DNA of 64,000 nt from contig NZ_JAMXFJ010000014.1 of NCBI RefSeq assembly GCF_025460805.1, forward strand, positions 86,845-150,844, written 5' to 3'. Made by a program: the position numbers and the translations under genes. This DNA comes from Microvirga sesbaniae. Lineage in GTDB: Bacteria > Pseudomonadota > Alphaproteobacteria > Rhizobiales > Beijerinckiaceae. Of the stretch, positions 7,164 to 15,308 are shown one piece after another. The notes under the pieces are model-generated. The model was not told the DNA's origin. It was given only the letters and a program-made list of their open reading frames with translations, and searched no databases. Position 1 is the stretch's first letter. The number at the start of each line of letters is the position of its first letter.

Positions 7164-8168
7164 ATGCGTCACCTCCTTGCGGTTGCTGCCATTTTGTCGG
7201 TTAGCGTTGCGGCGCTGCCGGCTCAAGCAAACGATACGATGGCCCACTTTGCGGCCGGAGAGCTCGTTTTCACTCAGACCGACGCCGTGAGTATGGTTTC
7301 AGAAGATCTGTTCCTCTCGACCGAGGAAGTCCGGGTCACCTACCGCTTTCGGAATCTCACCTCCCAGGATGTCACCGGTACGGTGGCGTTCCCCATGCCG
7401 GAGGTTCGCGTCACGATGTCAGACGCAGACTACCCCGATGGACCCGAGGCAAACCCAATGCGGTTCTCGGTTACGGTTGACGGGCGGCCACTTCCCATTC
7501 AGTTCGAGGCGAAAGCGATGGTCGAGGGCCGGGATGTGACCAAGGTCCTTCGAGACTTAAACATACCGGTTCCACCCTACGCTGAACGAGTGGATGCCGC
7601 CCTTAAGAGATTAGATCGTGCCACGGGCGCCCGCTTGGAAAAGGAAGGCATCATTGAGCTTCAAGAGTCCTACCGGCAGGACGGCACATCATACAAGGAA
7701 CCGCTTCCAAAGTGGGCCCTAGCTGGGTCTTATCATTGGCAGCAAACATTTCCGGCTGGGCGGGACACAGTCATCCAGCATCGGTATAAGCCCAGCGTTG
7801 GAGCCACTGTTATCTCCTTGGAGTCCATGGTCACCGCCAAGACCGTAGAGGACATGTACCTCATCGGCGAAAATTCCTGCATGGACAAGGACTTCATAAA
7901 CGGTGCGAAAAGGTGGGCCGCCCGCGAACTCAGGCGCGACAAGGGTGCGAGCCAGCGTATGCTCGAGTACATCCTCGTCACTGGCGCGAACTGGGCCGGT
8001 CCCATCGGCACCTTCACGCTGACCGTCGACAAAGGACGACCTGACAATATGGTCAGCTTCTGCGCCGAGGGTGTTAAGAAGATTGCGCCAACGCAGTTTC
8101 AGATGGTCAAGAAGAACTTCAAGCCCAAACAGAACCTTTCGGTGCTGATCCTGGAAGCAGGAATCTGA
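7164..8168 (+). CDS. DUF4424 family secreted protein
   Basis: 334 aa with an N-terminal signal peptide (RHLLAVAAILSVSVAALPAQA, cleavage near residue 22). The mature start NDTMAHFAAGELVFT, then VSMVSEDLFLSTEEVRV and DVTGTVAFPMPEV, match the pattern I know for DUF4424 proteins. It is exported, probably periplasmic, and its role in the family is unknown. The ATG at 7164 is chosen for the signal peptide; the longer frame has no ribosome site. No shared leader precedes it. Confidence 0.8.
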   Translation: MRHLLAVAAILSVSVAALPAQANDTMAHFAAGELVFTQTDAVSMVSEDLFLSTEEVRVTYRFRNLTSQDVTGTVAFPMPEVRVTMSDADYPDGPEANPMRFSVTVDGRPLPIQFEAKAMVEGRDVTKVLRDLNIPVPPYAERVDAALKRLDRATGARLEKEGIIELQESYRQDGTSYKEPLPKWALAGSYHWQQTFPAGRDTVIQHRYKPSVGATVISLESMVTAKTVEDMYLIGENSCMDKDFINGAKRWAARELRRDKGASQRMLEYILVTGANWAGPIGTFTLTVDKGRPDNMVSFCAEGVKKIAPTQFQMVKKNFKPKQNLSVLILEAGI

Positions 8169-8207
8169 TCGTTCTGCTCACCATCCTCGCTCAATTGCGG
8201 AGCATCT

Positions 8208-8558
8208 ATGACGAATACGCTACTAGGATCCTTGTTAACTGCAGCATTGATCACGATTTCAAGCGGGGCAACCGCAGAAAGCTACAAGAGGCACTGCAGC
8301 TATTTCAACTACACGACAAACGAGTCGTATGAAGGAGCATGTACCGAAGTTGAGCTTCCTTCGGCGGAGCTTCCATTCAAGCGGGAATACCGGTTCAAGA
8401 AGAAAGTTGTACGCGTCACAATACTCCAGTCAGCCGGGATTTGGGCCTCGATTGAGCTCAACGGCAAGCCTGGAATGCGATACGAGATTGATCGGGCGAA
8501 CTTCTCTTACAGCAGCCGGGATCTTTCCGAGACTCTCGATACAGGAAGCCCAAAGTAG
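8208..8558 (+). CDS. Small secreted protein, 116 aa
   Basis: Signal peptide (LLGSLLTAALITISSGATA), then a mature domain of about 90 aa with two Cys (RHCSYFNY, GACTEV) that could form a disulfide, and beta-strand patterning. It begins 39 nt after the DUF4424 stop and is followed by a terminator, so the two probably form one exported-protein operon. I do not recognise the family. Confidence 0.7.
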   Translation: MTNTLLGSLLTAALITISSGATAESYKRHCSYFNYTTNESYEGACTEVELPSAELPFKREYRFKKKVVRVTILQSAGIWASIELNGKPGMRYEIDRANFSYSSRDLSETLDTGSPK

Positions 8559-8584
8559 GCCTTTCTGAGGGTGGATACCGGAGC

Positions 8585-8609
8585 AAGCCGCCTTGAGGCG
8601 GCTTTTTTC
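8585..8609 (+). terminator. Rho-independent terminator
   Basis: AAGCCGCC-TTGA-GGCGGCTTTTTT. Confidence 0.9.
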
Positions 8610-8665
8610 TTGCGTGAGCCCGCAACCCACGCTGTATAGAAGAGCCACACAGTGAGGAGAGCACG

Positions 8666-8902
8666 GTGGCCAAATCCGTCAGCCCGCAGGAGCAAGATTG
8701 GTTCTTTGAGCGTCTGCGTGGCGCCAGGGTGGACGTCAATATGTTCTTGATCAACGGGGTGAGATTGATCGGGCGGATTGATCGGTTCGACCGATACACT
8801 GTCCTCCTCACCCGAGGTTCAAGCTCTCAAACCGTCTACAAGCACACGATCTCGACGATCGCGGTGCCGGAAGGCTTCGAAATCAGTCCTCCCGAAATGT
8901 AG
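8666..8902 (+). CDS. hfq: Hfq homologue (accessory RNA chaperone)
   Basis: 78 aa, GTG start with GAGGAG upstream. The Sm1 motif (VNMFLINGVRLIGRIDRFD) and Sm2 motif with the diagnostic YKH followed by TISTI are both present, and a Gln lies at position 8 as in E. coli Hfq. Hfq forms a hexamer that binds small RNAs and mRNA leaders. Compared with the E. coli protein from memory, the FDQF loop is FDRY, Gln33 is Ile, and one arginine of the rim patch is Gly, so RNA preference may differ. Normal bacterial hfq is chromosomal next to hflX/miaA; this copy stands among mobile-element genes and is probably a second Hfq. Confidence 0.85.
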   Translation: MAKSVSPQEQDWFFERLRGARVDVNMFLINGVRLIGRIDRFDRYTVLLTRGSSSQTVYKHTISTIAVPEGFEISPPEM

Positions 8903-8907
8903 CGATG

Positions 8908-9273
8908 TCAGGCGGCAACATCTTCGGGAATGATCCTTCCTAGATTTTTGGAGCCTTGCGTAGACTTCCCCGATCCTCTGGCCTCAACTTTGGATTTCCC
9001 CATCTCGTCACGTATGGCCTCATAGCGAGCGACATACTCGTGGTTTGCTCGGGTGATCTCCCTGAGCTCGCCTTTAAGCTCACCCAGCTCGGCCTTCAAT
9101 TCAGCAATCTGTTCAGCCTGGTTGTTATCCTGCCGGATCTGGGATCGGAGGTCGCGGATCGTCTCCTGCTGACCAGCCAGTTTCGCCTCGAGCTTCTTGA
9201 TCCTGCGCTCCGCCTCCGCCAGCAACCGTTCCGGGCTCTTGATTTGATCTGCAGGCTGAATTGCGCCGGCCAT
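8908..9273 (-). CDS. Coiled-coil protein, 121 aa
   Basis: Start chosen at MAGAIQ because GGAG lies just upstream on the minus strand; a longer frame to 9339 exists. Residues 15-95 form a continuous heptad-rich helix (LLAEAERRIKKLEAKLAGQQ; AELKAELGELKGELREI), followed by a basic tail KVEARGSGKSTQGSKN. It is probably a cytoplasmic dimer or filament-type protein. It converges on the Hfq gene, with 5 bp between the stops. Confidence 0.7.
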   Translation of the reverse strand: MAGAIQPADQIKSPERLLAEAERRIKKLEAKLAGQQETIRDLRSQIRQDNNQAEQIAELKAELGELKGELREITRANHEYVARYEAIRDEMGKSKVEARGSGKSTQGSKNLGRIIPEDVAA

Positions 9274-9427
9274 GGTAACTGTAACTCCGTTTCTTTGGGG
9301 ATTTGTAGGAACAAAATAGGAACGGAGGAGAATGGTCAAGGAGACAGCCTGTCGCGCTAGCGTCTGGGCCCTTGGAGGGCACAGCTAGGATCATCTATCA
9401 GGAAGGGGCAGCAAAAACTCAAATCAG

Positions 9428-9444
9428 AAATCCCGCAAAATGGA
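9428..9444 (+). promoter_or_regulatory. Shared leader, copy 9 (variant)
   Basis: AAATCCCGCAAAATGGA: only three C, and the AGGA position is TGGA. It is the weakest match that still precedes a gene. Confidence 0.5.
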
Positions 9445-9454
9445 TGAGATGAGC

Positions 9455-9832
9455 ATGCTCAAGGCGACGATGTATTTCTCTTACGGACGCGACTCACGGT
9501 CGGGTCTGAAATCGAAGACGACATTCGACGCCATTCTGGCAGGCGAGCGCAGCTCGACGACACGATTTCCATCGTGGCCAGGATATGAGCGCTGGAAAGG
9601 TCTGAAGGTCGGCGATCAGGTCAGGTTTTATGCCGATCGCGACATGAAGGGACGCTATGTCGATGTCACCGTCACCGAGGTTCCCAAGGTGATCGAGCTC
9701 GCGAAATGCAGCGAGGCGGACCTCGCCGCCTGGTCAGAAGCCGAGGGCTGGAGCCAGGCCGCCGGCCGTCGCTATGGAGGGCAGTATGGTCCGGGTCTTC
9801 AGATCCGGTACCGGCCCGTCGCCACCTCGTGA
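9455..9832 (+). CDS. ASCH/PUA-like domain protein
   Basis: 125 aa from the ATG at 9455, which lies 6 nt after GGATGAG; in-frame ATGs at 9440 and 9449 are alternatives. FDAILAGERSSTTRFP, then LKVGDQVRFYADRDMKGRYVDVTVTEV (split), matches the ASCH pattern (a short helix, a GERxxTTR-type motif, then GDxVxF). ASCH domains are PUA-like RNA-binding folds linked to RNA modification or translation control. It ends 7 nt before the ATPase gene and is probably in the same operon. Confidence 0.65.
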   Translation: MLKATMYFSYGRDSRSGLKSKTTFDAILAGERSSTTRFPSWPGYERWKGLKVGDQVRFYADRDMKGRYVDVTVTEVPKVIELAKCSEADLAAWSEAEGWSQAAGRRYGGQYGPGLQIRYRPVATS

Positions 9833-9839
9833 GGAGACG

Positions 9840-11078
9840 ATGAGAAAGTCATTCTCTTTCCCATACTTCGTCGTGAAGATCGGGTTCACCCTCCTCGCAC
9901 TCTACATCACGGCAATCTATCTCATGACCAATCTGCCCATCTATGGGCGCTCGTACTTCAATTGGTTCCTTGCCATCGCGATTGTGACGTGGGTTCTGGT
10001 CCTTATCGGCCTAGCCCACGAAACCCGCCTCACCTCCCGTTTCGTCGGGCTTTTCGTCAAAGGACTGCCACCCAGGTGGCTGCGGATCATCATGGACCTT
10101 CTCGATCGCTACACTAACAAGGATGGCCTCCTCGCACGTCTGGCTGCTGTCCAGCGCGCCGAAAACCTCGACGCGACTGCTCTTGCCGCTGCCGTGAAGC
10201 AAAAGGTCGTAGGCCAGGATGTTGTGGCGGACGAGGTTGCGGCCACCCTGCGCCGTCGCTTGGCCCAAGTCGCACGCGACAAGCCCGTCGGCGTCTTCCT
10301 GTTCGTCGGCCCGCCCGGCGTGGGCAAGACCGAAATGGGCAAGCAGTTCGCTCGCAACTTGAAGCGCGGGTTCCTCTTTGAAGATATGTCGACCTGCAGC
10401 AATCCTGCCGGCGCCGAGCGCCTCTTTGGCGTGCCGCCTGGATACTCAGGCTCCGATCGATATGGGAGCCTCACAGGGGGGCTGCGGGATCAACCCAACT
10501 CCTTCGTGCTCCTTGATGAAATCGAGAAAGCCCATGTCGACGTCCAGAAGCGGTTTCTGACTGCCTGGAATGATGGCTTCGTGACCGAAGCCTCGACTGG
10601 CCAGAAAGTGCCGACCAACCGGGCCATTTTCGCCGCAACGACCAACGCAGCTGCAGACCGGATTGGCGAATTGGCTCGGGAGATCACCGACCGCGATAAG
10701 CTACTGACTGCGGTTCACAACGTGCTCAAGGAGGCCGGTTTCCCGGCCGAGGTGTTGAGCCGAATTGATGAGGTGTTCGTCTTCAACCCGCTTCAGGGGC
10801 TCGACCTTGCCCGGGTGGCGATCATCCAAATCGTTAATATCGTGGAGAGTTACGGCCTCGAGCTCGACCAGGGCGGGATTGACGACATGATCCTGTTCGA
10901 CGCCATGCAGCGGGCCGAGGTTCTGCAGACTGCCGGCGGTGTGCGCGCCGTGATCAGAGCCCTCGAGAAGCGCATTGCCGATGTCCTGATCGAGGCCAGG
11001 CAGAAGGGCGCTCGCCGCGTCAAGCTCACGATGAATGAGTCGGACCTTGATATGGTCCAGGTGACGATCACCGGATAG
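9840..11078 (+). CDS. Membrane-anchored Clp-like AAA+ ATPase
   Basis: 412 aa. Two transmembrane helices (about residues 11-31 and 41-60) precede a single AAA+ module of the ClpA/ClpB second-domain type: Walker A GPPGVGKT at 157-164, Walker B FVLLDEIE at 222-229, a sensor-1 Asn in AATTNA near 269, and the Clp-type GGVRAVIRALEKRI helix near 365. The first AAA domain, N-domain and IGF/L ClpP loop of standard Clp proteins are absent. I infer an ATP-driven remodelling motor facing the cytoplasm at the inner membrane. Spacing to the genes before (7 nt) and after (10 nt) suggests an operon. Confidence 0.85.
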   Translation: MRKSFSFPYFVVKIGFTLLALYITAIYLMTNLPIYGRSYFNWFLAIAIVTWVLVLIGLAHETRLTSRFVGLFVKGLPPRWLRIIMDLLDRYTNKDGLLARLAAVQRAENLDATALAAAVKQKVVGQDVVADEVAATLRRRLAQVARDKPVGVFLFVGPPGVGKTEMGKQFARNLKRGFLFEDMSTCSNPAGAERLFGVPPGYSGSDRYGSLTGGLRDQPNSFVLLDEIEKAHVDVQKRFLTAWNDGFVTEASTGQKVPTNRAIFAATTNAAADRIGELAREITDRDKLLTAVHNVLKEAGFPAEVLSRIDEVFVFNPLQGLDLARVAIIQIVNIVESYGLELDQGGIDDMILFDAMQRAEVLQTAGGVRAVIRALEKRIADVLIEARQKGARRVKLTMNESDLDMVQVTITG

Positions 11079-11088
11079 GAGGAGCACC

Positions 11089-11283
11089 ATGTTTGATCGG
11101 CTGGTTCCCAGACCCATCCGGAGGCTTTGGAATGAGGCGTCAGTCTGGCGCTGGTGTCTCATCCTCGCCGTGTTGTCGACGGGCATGCTCCTGATCGCCT
11201 CACCGCCACAGCCATCAGCGGCCACCGGCGCTACCAAAGTGGCCACTCAACCCTTTGCTAAAGCTGGCACAGCCGCCCCTTGA
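11089..11283 (+). CDS. Small single-pass membrane protein, 64 aa
   Basis: Strong ribosome site (AGGAGGAG) 10 nt after the ATPase stop. A basic N-terminus, one transmembrane helix (WCLILAVLSTGMLLIA) and a 30-aa Ala/Pro/Thr-rich periplasmic tail. It is probably an accessory subunit or partner of the AAA+ protein. A GCCGCCCC-TTGA-GGCGGC hairpin straddles its stop codon but lacks a T-tract. Confidence 0.65.
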   Translation: MFDRLVPRPIRRLWNEASVWRWCLILAVLSTGMLLIASPPQPSAATGATKVATQPFAKAGTAAP

Positions 11284-11396
11284 GGCGGCTGCGTCAGTCA
11301 CGGGGAACATCCACGTAAGTAATCCGGCGACCCGTAGCAGCTCTGGGGCCGCCGTTCACCTTCAACGATGACCGGTTCCACCATCCACCAGTCCTT

Positions 11397-11729
11397 TTAT
11401 TCAAGGGGAACCCGCCGCCTCAGGCTTCGTACCGCGAAGTGGAAACGTATGCGTGACAGCGCAATCCCCAGCAGCTTGCCGATCAATGTACTGGTGAAGA
11501 CCACGAGCAATCCCAAGGCGACCGTGGATTGCCAGGACCGCCCGGCAACCGGCGCCACGACCGTATGGGCGACCCACAGTCCCGTCGCACCGAGCATGAC
11601 GATCGCCCCAAGGCCACAGCCGCAGTCGGTACGAAGCGAGTCGAGACGCCGCTTCACGGCCGCCGCCTCATGAGCGGGCAGCGCCGTCAGCGCTAGCCGC
11701 AAGCTACGATCGTGGCTGATCCTACTCAT
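11397..11729 (-). CDS. Two-helix membrane protein coupled to metzincin gene
   Basis: 110 aa. Its ATG overlaps the TGA of the metalloprotease gene (ATGA), the classic arrangement for translational coupling. A basic helical N-terminus is followed by two hydrophobic segments (GLGAIVMLGATGLWVAHTVV; TVALGLLVVFTSTLIGKLLG) and an Arg-rich end (RSLRRRVP). It could be an immunity or export factor for the protease; that is inferred from the coupling only. Confidence 0.65.
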   Translation of the reverse strand: MSRISHDRSLRLALTALPAHEAAAVKRRLDSLRTDCGCGLGAIVMLGATGLWVAHTVVAPVAGRSWQSTVALGLLVVFTSTLIGKLLGIALSRIRFHFAVRSLRRRVPLE

Positions 11730-13162
11730 GTCACGACAACATGCCTGTCAGCGAGGCAGTCGATTGGGAAGTTCGCTATGATATAGTCCCAGACCTTCTT
11801 TGCTTCGTCGTGGCTGAACTGAGGCTCGCCGCTGAAGCAGAGGTATTCCGGGATCAGCCACCCGCTCCACCAGCTATGGTCCTTCGGGTTGACCATGATG
11901 CGGTCCAACCCATCGACATGGCAGAGCCCGAAGGTGTGTCCGAGCTCGTGGATTGGCACCCAGGTCCGCACCCAGTTTGGGAGGCCATGGCGGTACAGGG
12001 CGCCGGTGCCGCCGTGGTTCCCGATCTTGCCACCATCTAGGCAGGTGTTCGTGAACATGCAGGCCGCGTATCCCGTATAGGAATCGTTCGCTACGAACCG
12101 GAAGGTGCCAAAGATGACTGGCTTGCACAGTAGGTCCCTTGCGCGCTCTACTGCTGCGGGATCCTGGGGACTCGCCGGGTCACAACGGAATCCGGGCACG
12201 GAGGGTTCCCGGTTAAACGGGCTTCTCGCCAGGACATCCAGCACGGCACAGGAATTGTGCTGGCCATCAGGATCGGTGATGTTCGCCTGGACCTGGGTCC
12301 GTTCGGTGAGGTGAACGTCCTGTAGGTCGACCACCAATTTCAAGCCGATCGTGTCGCCTTTGATCTGGATGTTGTGGATCCTGTCGAGCAGCGCCGAGTC
12401 GCTCATGGCATAGATCGAGAAACTCTTGCTGCTCGGGTTGCCCAGATACTCGTCAATGTCCGATTCCGATGACACGTCTCCGCGGATGTCGGGGCTGCTT
12501 CTCTGCAAGAACTTGTCCCACTTGAAGCCCGCTAGCTTCTTCAGGTCGACTCTCCTGTTGGGATCGGGGTCGTCGTTCCATTGCACTAGGGCGGGAACCG
12601 TTTCTCCAGGCGCGATGTAGTCCGAGCGCACGAAACCCCGATAGCTCGTCAGGGTTAGGCGCAGGCCGAAGCCGCTGCCACCGATCCCCAGCGCCGCCTT
12701 GATGTCCGCGCGGTCGGCCTCGGTGAAGCGCCGGCTCTTATCGATGAGATCCTCGACGTAGCCGATGAGCCGCCACTTGTTCACGCTGCCCCGGAATGCG
12801 CCATACAGGCCGCAGGGGAAGACCACGGTCCGAATGAGGTCGCCGACCAGGCCACCGAACGCACCTAGGATCTCCATAAAGCCATCAAAGACCCGGCTCC
12901 AGTCCCAGGTGAAGATGCCGGCAATGATGTCCCAGCCACCCGTGATGACTGCGACGACCAAGTCGTATGCGTCGCCGAGGATTTCACAGACGGTCGTGAC
13001 CACCCACTTCAGCACCGTGACGACCACCCAGACCAGGAAGCAGAACCACTTGTTGCAGCAGGCGCACCACCATTTGCACTTCTTCTTCACGCATTGCTGG
13101 ACCTGCTGGGATACGTTGTCCTCGACCCATTCCCCAATCTGATGGCAATATTTCTGCGTCAC
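11726..13162 (-). CDS. Metzincin-type metalloprotease with Cys/Trp-rich hydrophobic N-terminus
   Basis: 478 aa from a GTG with GGAGG upstream; an ATG at 13216 would add 18 residues without a ribosome site. HELGHTFGLCH near residues 405-415 is a full HExxHxxGxxH zinc site, and IMVNP downstream supplies the Met-turn, so the protease should be active. Residues 20-60 are strange: six Cys and several Trp in CVKKKCKWWCACCNKWFC followed by a hydrophobic WVVVTVLKWVVTTVC stretch, with no normal signal peptide. About 200 residues of unknown beta-rich sequence lie between. The stop overlaps the next gene. The enzyme is probably delivered to or across a membrane by a non-Sec route, which is inference. 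Confidence 0.8.
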   Translation of the reverse strand: MTQKYCHQIGEWVEDNVSQQVQQCVKKKCKWWCACCNKWFCFLVWVVVTVLKWVVTTVCEILGDAYDLVVAVITGGWDIIAGIFTWDWSRVFDGFMEILGAFGGLVGDLIRTVVFPCGLYGAFRGSVNKWRLIGYVEDLIDKSRRFTEADRADIKAALGIGGSGFGLRLTLTSYRGFVRSDYIAPGETVPALVQWNDDPDPNRRVDLKKLAGFKWDKFLQRSSPDIRGDVSSESDIDEYLGNPSSKSFSIYAMSDSALLDRIHNIQIKGDTIGLKLVVDLQDVHLTERTQVQANITDPDGQHNSCAVLDVLARSPFNREPSVPGFRCDPASPQDPAAVERARDLLCKPVIFGTFRFVANDSYTGYAACMFTNTCLDGGKIGNHGGTGALYRHGLPNWVRTWVPIHELGHTFGLCHVDGLDRIMVNPKDHSWWSGWLIPEYLCFSGEPQFSHDEAKKVWDYIIANFPIDCLADRHVVVT

Positions 13163-13389
13163 CTGAGCCCTCCATCCCCTCTCTATGGGGAGACCAAGAG
13201 TGCGGTGCGCCCTCAAAGTTATCTGTGATCTACCTCACGCCCGCTCGCGCTGTTTTTGTCGCAAACGCCTGCGAGGGCCACTGAAGTAGCTGGATGGGTT
13301 CGCCTTTGAGGGGGCTGCCGCAAAGTTTTGGCGCTTATCGCGCGTTGAGCAGGCGGGCGGCAGATGCGCCTCCGACCCAGAGGTGACCG

Positions 13390-13452
13390 ATGATCCTGAA
13401 CACCCTTATCGAGAAGTTGAAGCGTCGGGCTAAGAGGCTGGATTTTGCCTGA
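13390..13452 (+). CDS. Possible 20-aa basic peptide
   Basis: ATG with AGAGGTG upstream. The peptide ILNTLIEKLKRRAKRLDFA is a cationic amphipathic helix. It lies 48 nt upstream of the phosphatase gene and could be a leader peptide or a small toxin. Support is limited to the ribosome site and composition. Confidence 0.35.
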   Translation: MILNTLIEKLKRRAKRLDFA

Positions 13453-13480
13453 TCCACGATGGGCGAACCCGTTACCGGGA

Positions 13481-13494
13481 AAACCCCAAGAGGA
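13481..13494 (+). promoter_or_regulatory. Shared leader, copy 10
   Basis: AAACCCCAAGAGGA, with 5 nt to the ATG at 13500. Confidence 0.65.
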
Positions 13495-13499
13495 TCGAA

Positions 13500-14327
13500 A
13501 TGACCATAACGATCTCCCAGCACCTCCTCCCGTTTGTCGCTCGGCCAGATGAGGAGATCTTCGCGATCGGCGACCTACATGGCCGCAGCGACCTCATGAA
13601 GGCACTCTTCGAGATCATCGCCGCTGCCCCTCGCGCCCCTGGCTGCCGACGGATTGTAGTTCTCCTTGGCGACTTGATCGATCGGGGGCCGGATTCCCTC
13701 GGTTGCCTTGACCTTGCCATCGAGGCCAAGGACCGCACCGGCGCCGACATCGTGGATGCCCTTGCTGGCAACCACGAGCAGATGCTTCTCGCGACCATCG
13801 TCCTGGATGGTCAGGTGCATCGCAGGAAGACTGCCTACAGCAACTGGCTGTTGAATGGCGGCATGAGGGTCGTGACCGACCTTCTGGACGAGGGGCATAG
13901 CGCCAAGACTCCCAGCGATCTGAGGGATGCTCTTGGGTCGAGGCGGGTAGAGTTCCTCGAGGGGCTGTCGAAGCACCGGACCTCGGGCGAGTTCATGTTC
14001 ATCCACGCCGGGCTGAATCCATATGTCGACCTGGAGAAGTTCCTGGCCGAGCCGATCGACATCGACTTCCGGGAACTCGAAGAGCAGGACCATTGGGCTT
14101 GGGTTCGGAACCCGTTCCTCGCCTTCAACCCCTCCGAGCATGAGAAACGAGGCCACCACGGGTTCTTCGTGGTGCACGGCCACACCGCTCCCAAGGACGA
14201 ATGGTTTCCCGTCGCGGAGCAGTTGTGCCTCGACCGGCTCAACCTTGATGCCGGCTCGTACGCCACTGGCCGCGCCCGGATGGCTCGGATCATCGGCTCT
14301 GAGCTGACCTTCTACGAGGTGTCCTAG
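13500..14327 (+). CDS. PPP-family metallophosphatase
   Basis: 275 aa. GDLHGR (about residue 21), GDLIDRGPDS and GNHEQ are the three metal-binding motifs of the PPP superfamily, and FIHAGL and VHGHT supply the later metal-binding His. All key residues are present, so it should be an active cytoplasmic phosphatase, either a serine/threonine phosphatase or a dinucleoside-tetraphosphatase-like enzyme. A GAGGTGTC-CTAGC-GACACCTC hairpin contains its stop codon. Its own leader marks it as a separate unit. Confidence 0.85.
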   Translation: MTITISQHLLPFVARPDEEIFAIGDLHGRSDLMKALFEIIAAAPRAPGCRRIVVLLGDLIDRGPDSLGCLDLAIEAKDRTGADIVDALAGNHEQMLLATIVLDGQVHRRKTAYSNWLLNGGMRVVTDLLDEGHSAKTPSDLRDALGSRRVEFLEGLSKHRTSGEFMFIHAGLNPYVDLEKFLAEPIDIDFRELEEQDHWAWVRNPFLAFNPSEHEKRGHHGFFVVHGHTAPKDEWFPVAEQLCLDRLNLDAGSYATGRARMARIIGSELTFYEVS

Positions 14328-14336
14328 CGACACCTC
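14316..14336 (+). terminator. Hairpin over the phosphatase stop codon
   Basis: Perfect 8-bp stem GAGGTGTC/GACACCTC with the TAG stop in its loop. There is no clear T-run, so it may be an attenuator or RNA-stabilising hairpin. Confidence 0.45.
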
Positions 14337-14378
14337 TGTTCGTTTCAGCACATCCAATCAGCGGAAAATCAGGGATTT

Positions 14379-14394
14379 AAGTCCCCAGAAGGAG
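14379..14394 (+). promoter_or_regulatory. Shared leader, copy 11
   Basis: AAGTCCCCAGAAGGAG, with 8 nt between GGA and the ATG at 14402. It heads a run of five genes. Confidence 0.7.
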
Positions 14395-14401
14395 TGGTCA
14401 C

Positions 14402-14659
14402 ATGCACGCCTATACCCGCCCGCTCGTCCGTCGCCGGCCCAATGCTGCAGAACGGACTGCTCAGATCGTCCTTCTCGGGCTCGTTCTGATCGGCATTGCC
14501 GCTGTGCTTGCGGTCGTCATTTGCTCGGTGTTCGAACCCCACGTGGTCGTGGCATTCCTCGTCGTGGCGCTCCTGTTCCTCGTCTTTCGGATCGAGACGC
14601 GTCCCCAGCACCTCCCCAAGGGGGCATTCTATCCGTCTCGCGCCCTTGGGCACCGCTGA
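14402..14659 (+). CDS. Small membrane protein, 85 aa
   Basis: A basic N-terminus (RPLVRRRPNAAERT), then two adjacent hydrophobic helices (IVLLGLVLIGIAAVLAVVI; VVVAFLVVALLFLVF) and a short polar tail. It is the first gene of a five-gene cluster; the next ATG is 11 nt downstream. No family recognised. Confidence 0.7.
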   Translation: MHAYTRPLVRRRPNAAERTAQIVLLGLVLIGIAAVLAVVICSVFEPHVVVAFLVVALLFLVFRIETRPQHLPKGAFYPSRALGHR

Positions 14660-14669
14660 GGGCCGCCCC

Positions 14670-15281
14670 ATGCACTTTCCCAGCCAGGTATACCAGCCTG
14701 TCCCGGCGAACTGCGCCCGCCCTGCCATCGAGACGTTCGCCGAAAGTGTCGCCGAGCGTCTTGGTTTCATCCCGGATCAGGACCTGGCGGAATCCCGCCA
14801 GATGAGCGGGAAGGTTCGCTTCGATCGAATCCACGATTTGATCAAGAAGCTCGGAGGTCAGATCGGGTTCGAATATGTTCCACCCGCCGAACTCAGCACC
14901 TCTCAAAGCCTGATTGTTTTCAACAACGAGCGGTTTGAGATCGCTCTGAATGGCCGGTTGCGCCTGGAGGAGCGACAGCAGAACTGGATCCTTGCCCAGG
15001 AGCTCGGTCACTTTCTCCTGCATTATCCGATGGTCCGACAGAAGCACGGCGATGTCGCCATGGCGGCTAACCGGTACCCGGACCAATCCAACCCAGCAGC
15101 GGTTCAGGCCCGCCGGGAAGCCATGTGGTTCGCCTTTGGGCTTCTCACTCCGGCGAAAGCCTTCATGGAGATTTACCGGAGCACTGATCGGCCGGTCTCT
15201 CTCGAATTCCGCTTCAACCTGCCCTACCGGGTGATCGATCTCCGGTACCAGTACCTGAGTGAACTGAAGGCCTCAGGCTGA
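14670..15281 (+). CDS. ImmA/IrrE-like protein with degenerate zinc site
   Basis: 203 aa. The layout is that of ImmA/IrrE peptidases: a helical N-terminus, a beta hairpin, the metal helix and a conserved EAMWFAFGLLTP block. The expected HELGH is QELGH (residues 110-114), so the first zinc ligand is missing; the second His and the following LLH are kept. ImmA/IrrE proteins cleave repressors in mobile elements and stress responses. This copy is probably non-catalytic or binds its partner only. A relative with an even more altered site lies at 29958. Confidence 0.7.
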   Translation: MHFPSQVYQPVPANCARPAIETFAESVAERLGFIPDQDLAESRQMSGKVRFDRIHDLIKKLGGQIGFEYVPPAELSTSQSLIVFNNERFEIALNGRLRLEERQQNWILAQELGHFLLHYPMVRQKHGDVAMAANRYPDQSNPAAVQARREAMWFAFGLLTPAKAFMEIYRSTDRPVSLEFRFNLPYRVIDLRYQYLSELKASG

Positions 15282-15308
15282 GACTCAGTTCAATCTAAGG
15301 ACATCACT

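Noticed and set aside
9774..9839. Longer N-terminus for the AAA+ ATPase from an ATG at 9774
   Set aside because: It would overlap the ASCH gene; the ATG at 9840 has GAGGAG upstream and begins just before the first membrane helix.
11266..11295. GCCGCCCC-TTGA-GGCGGC as a terminator after the 64-aa membrane protein
   Set aside because: Good stem but no T-tract on either strand; left unassigned.
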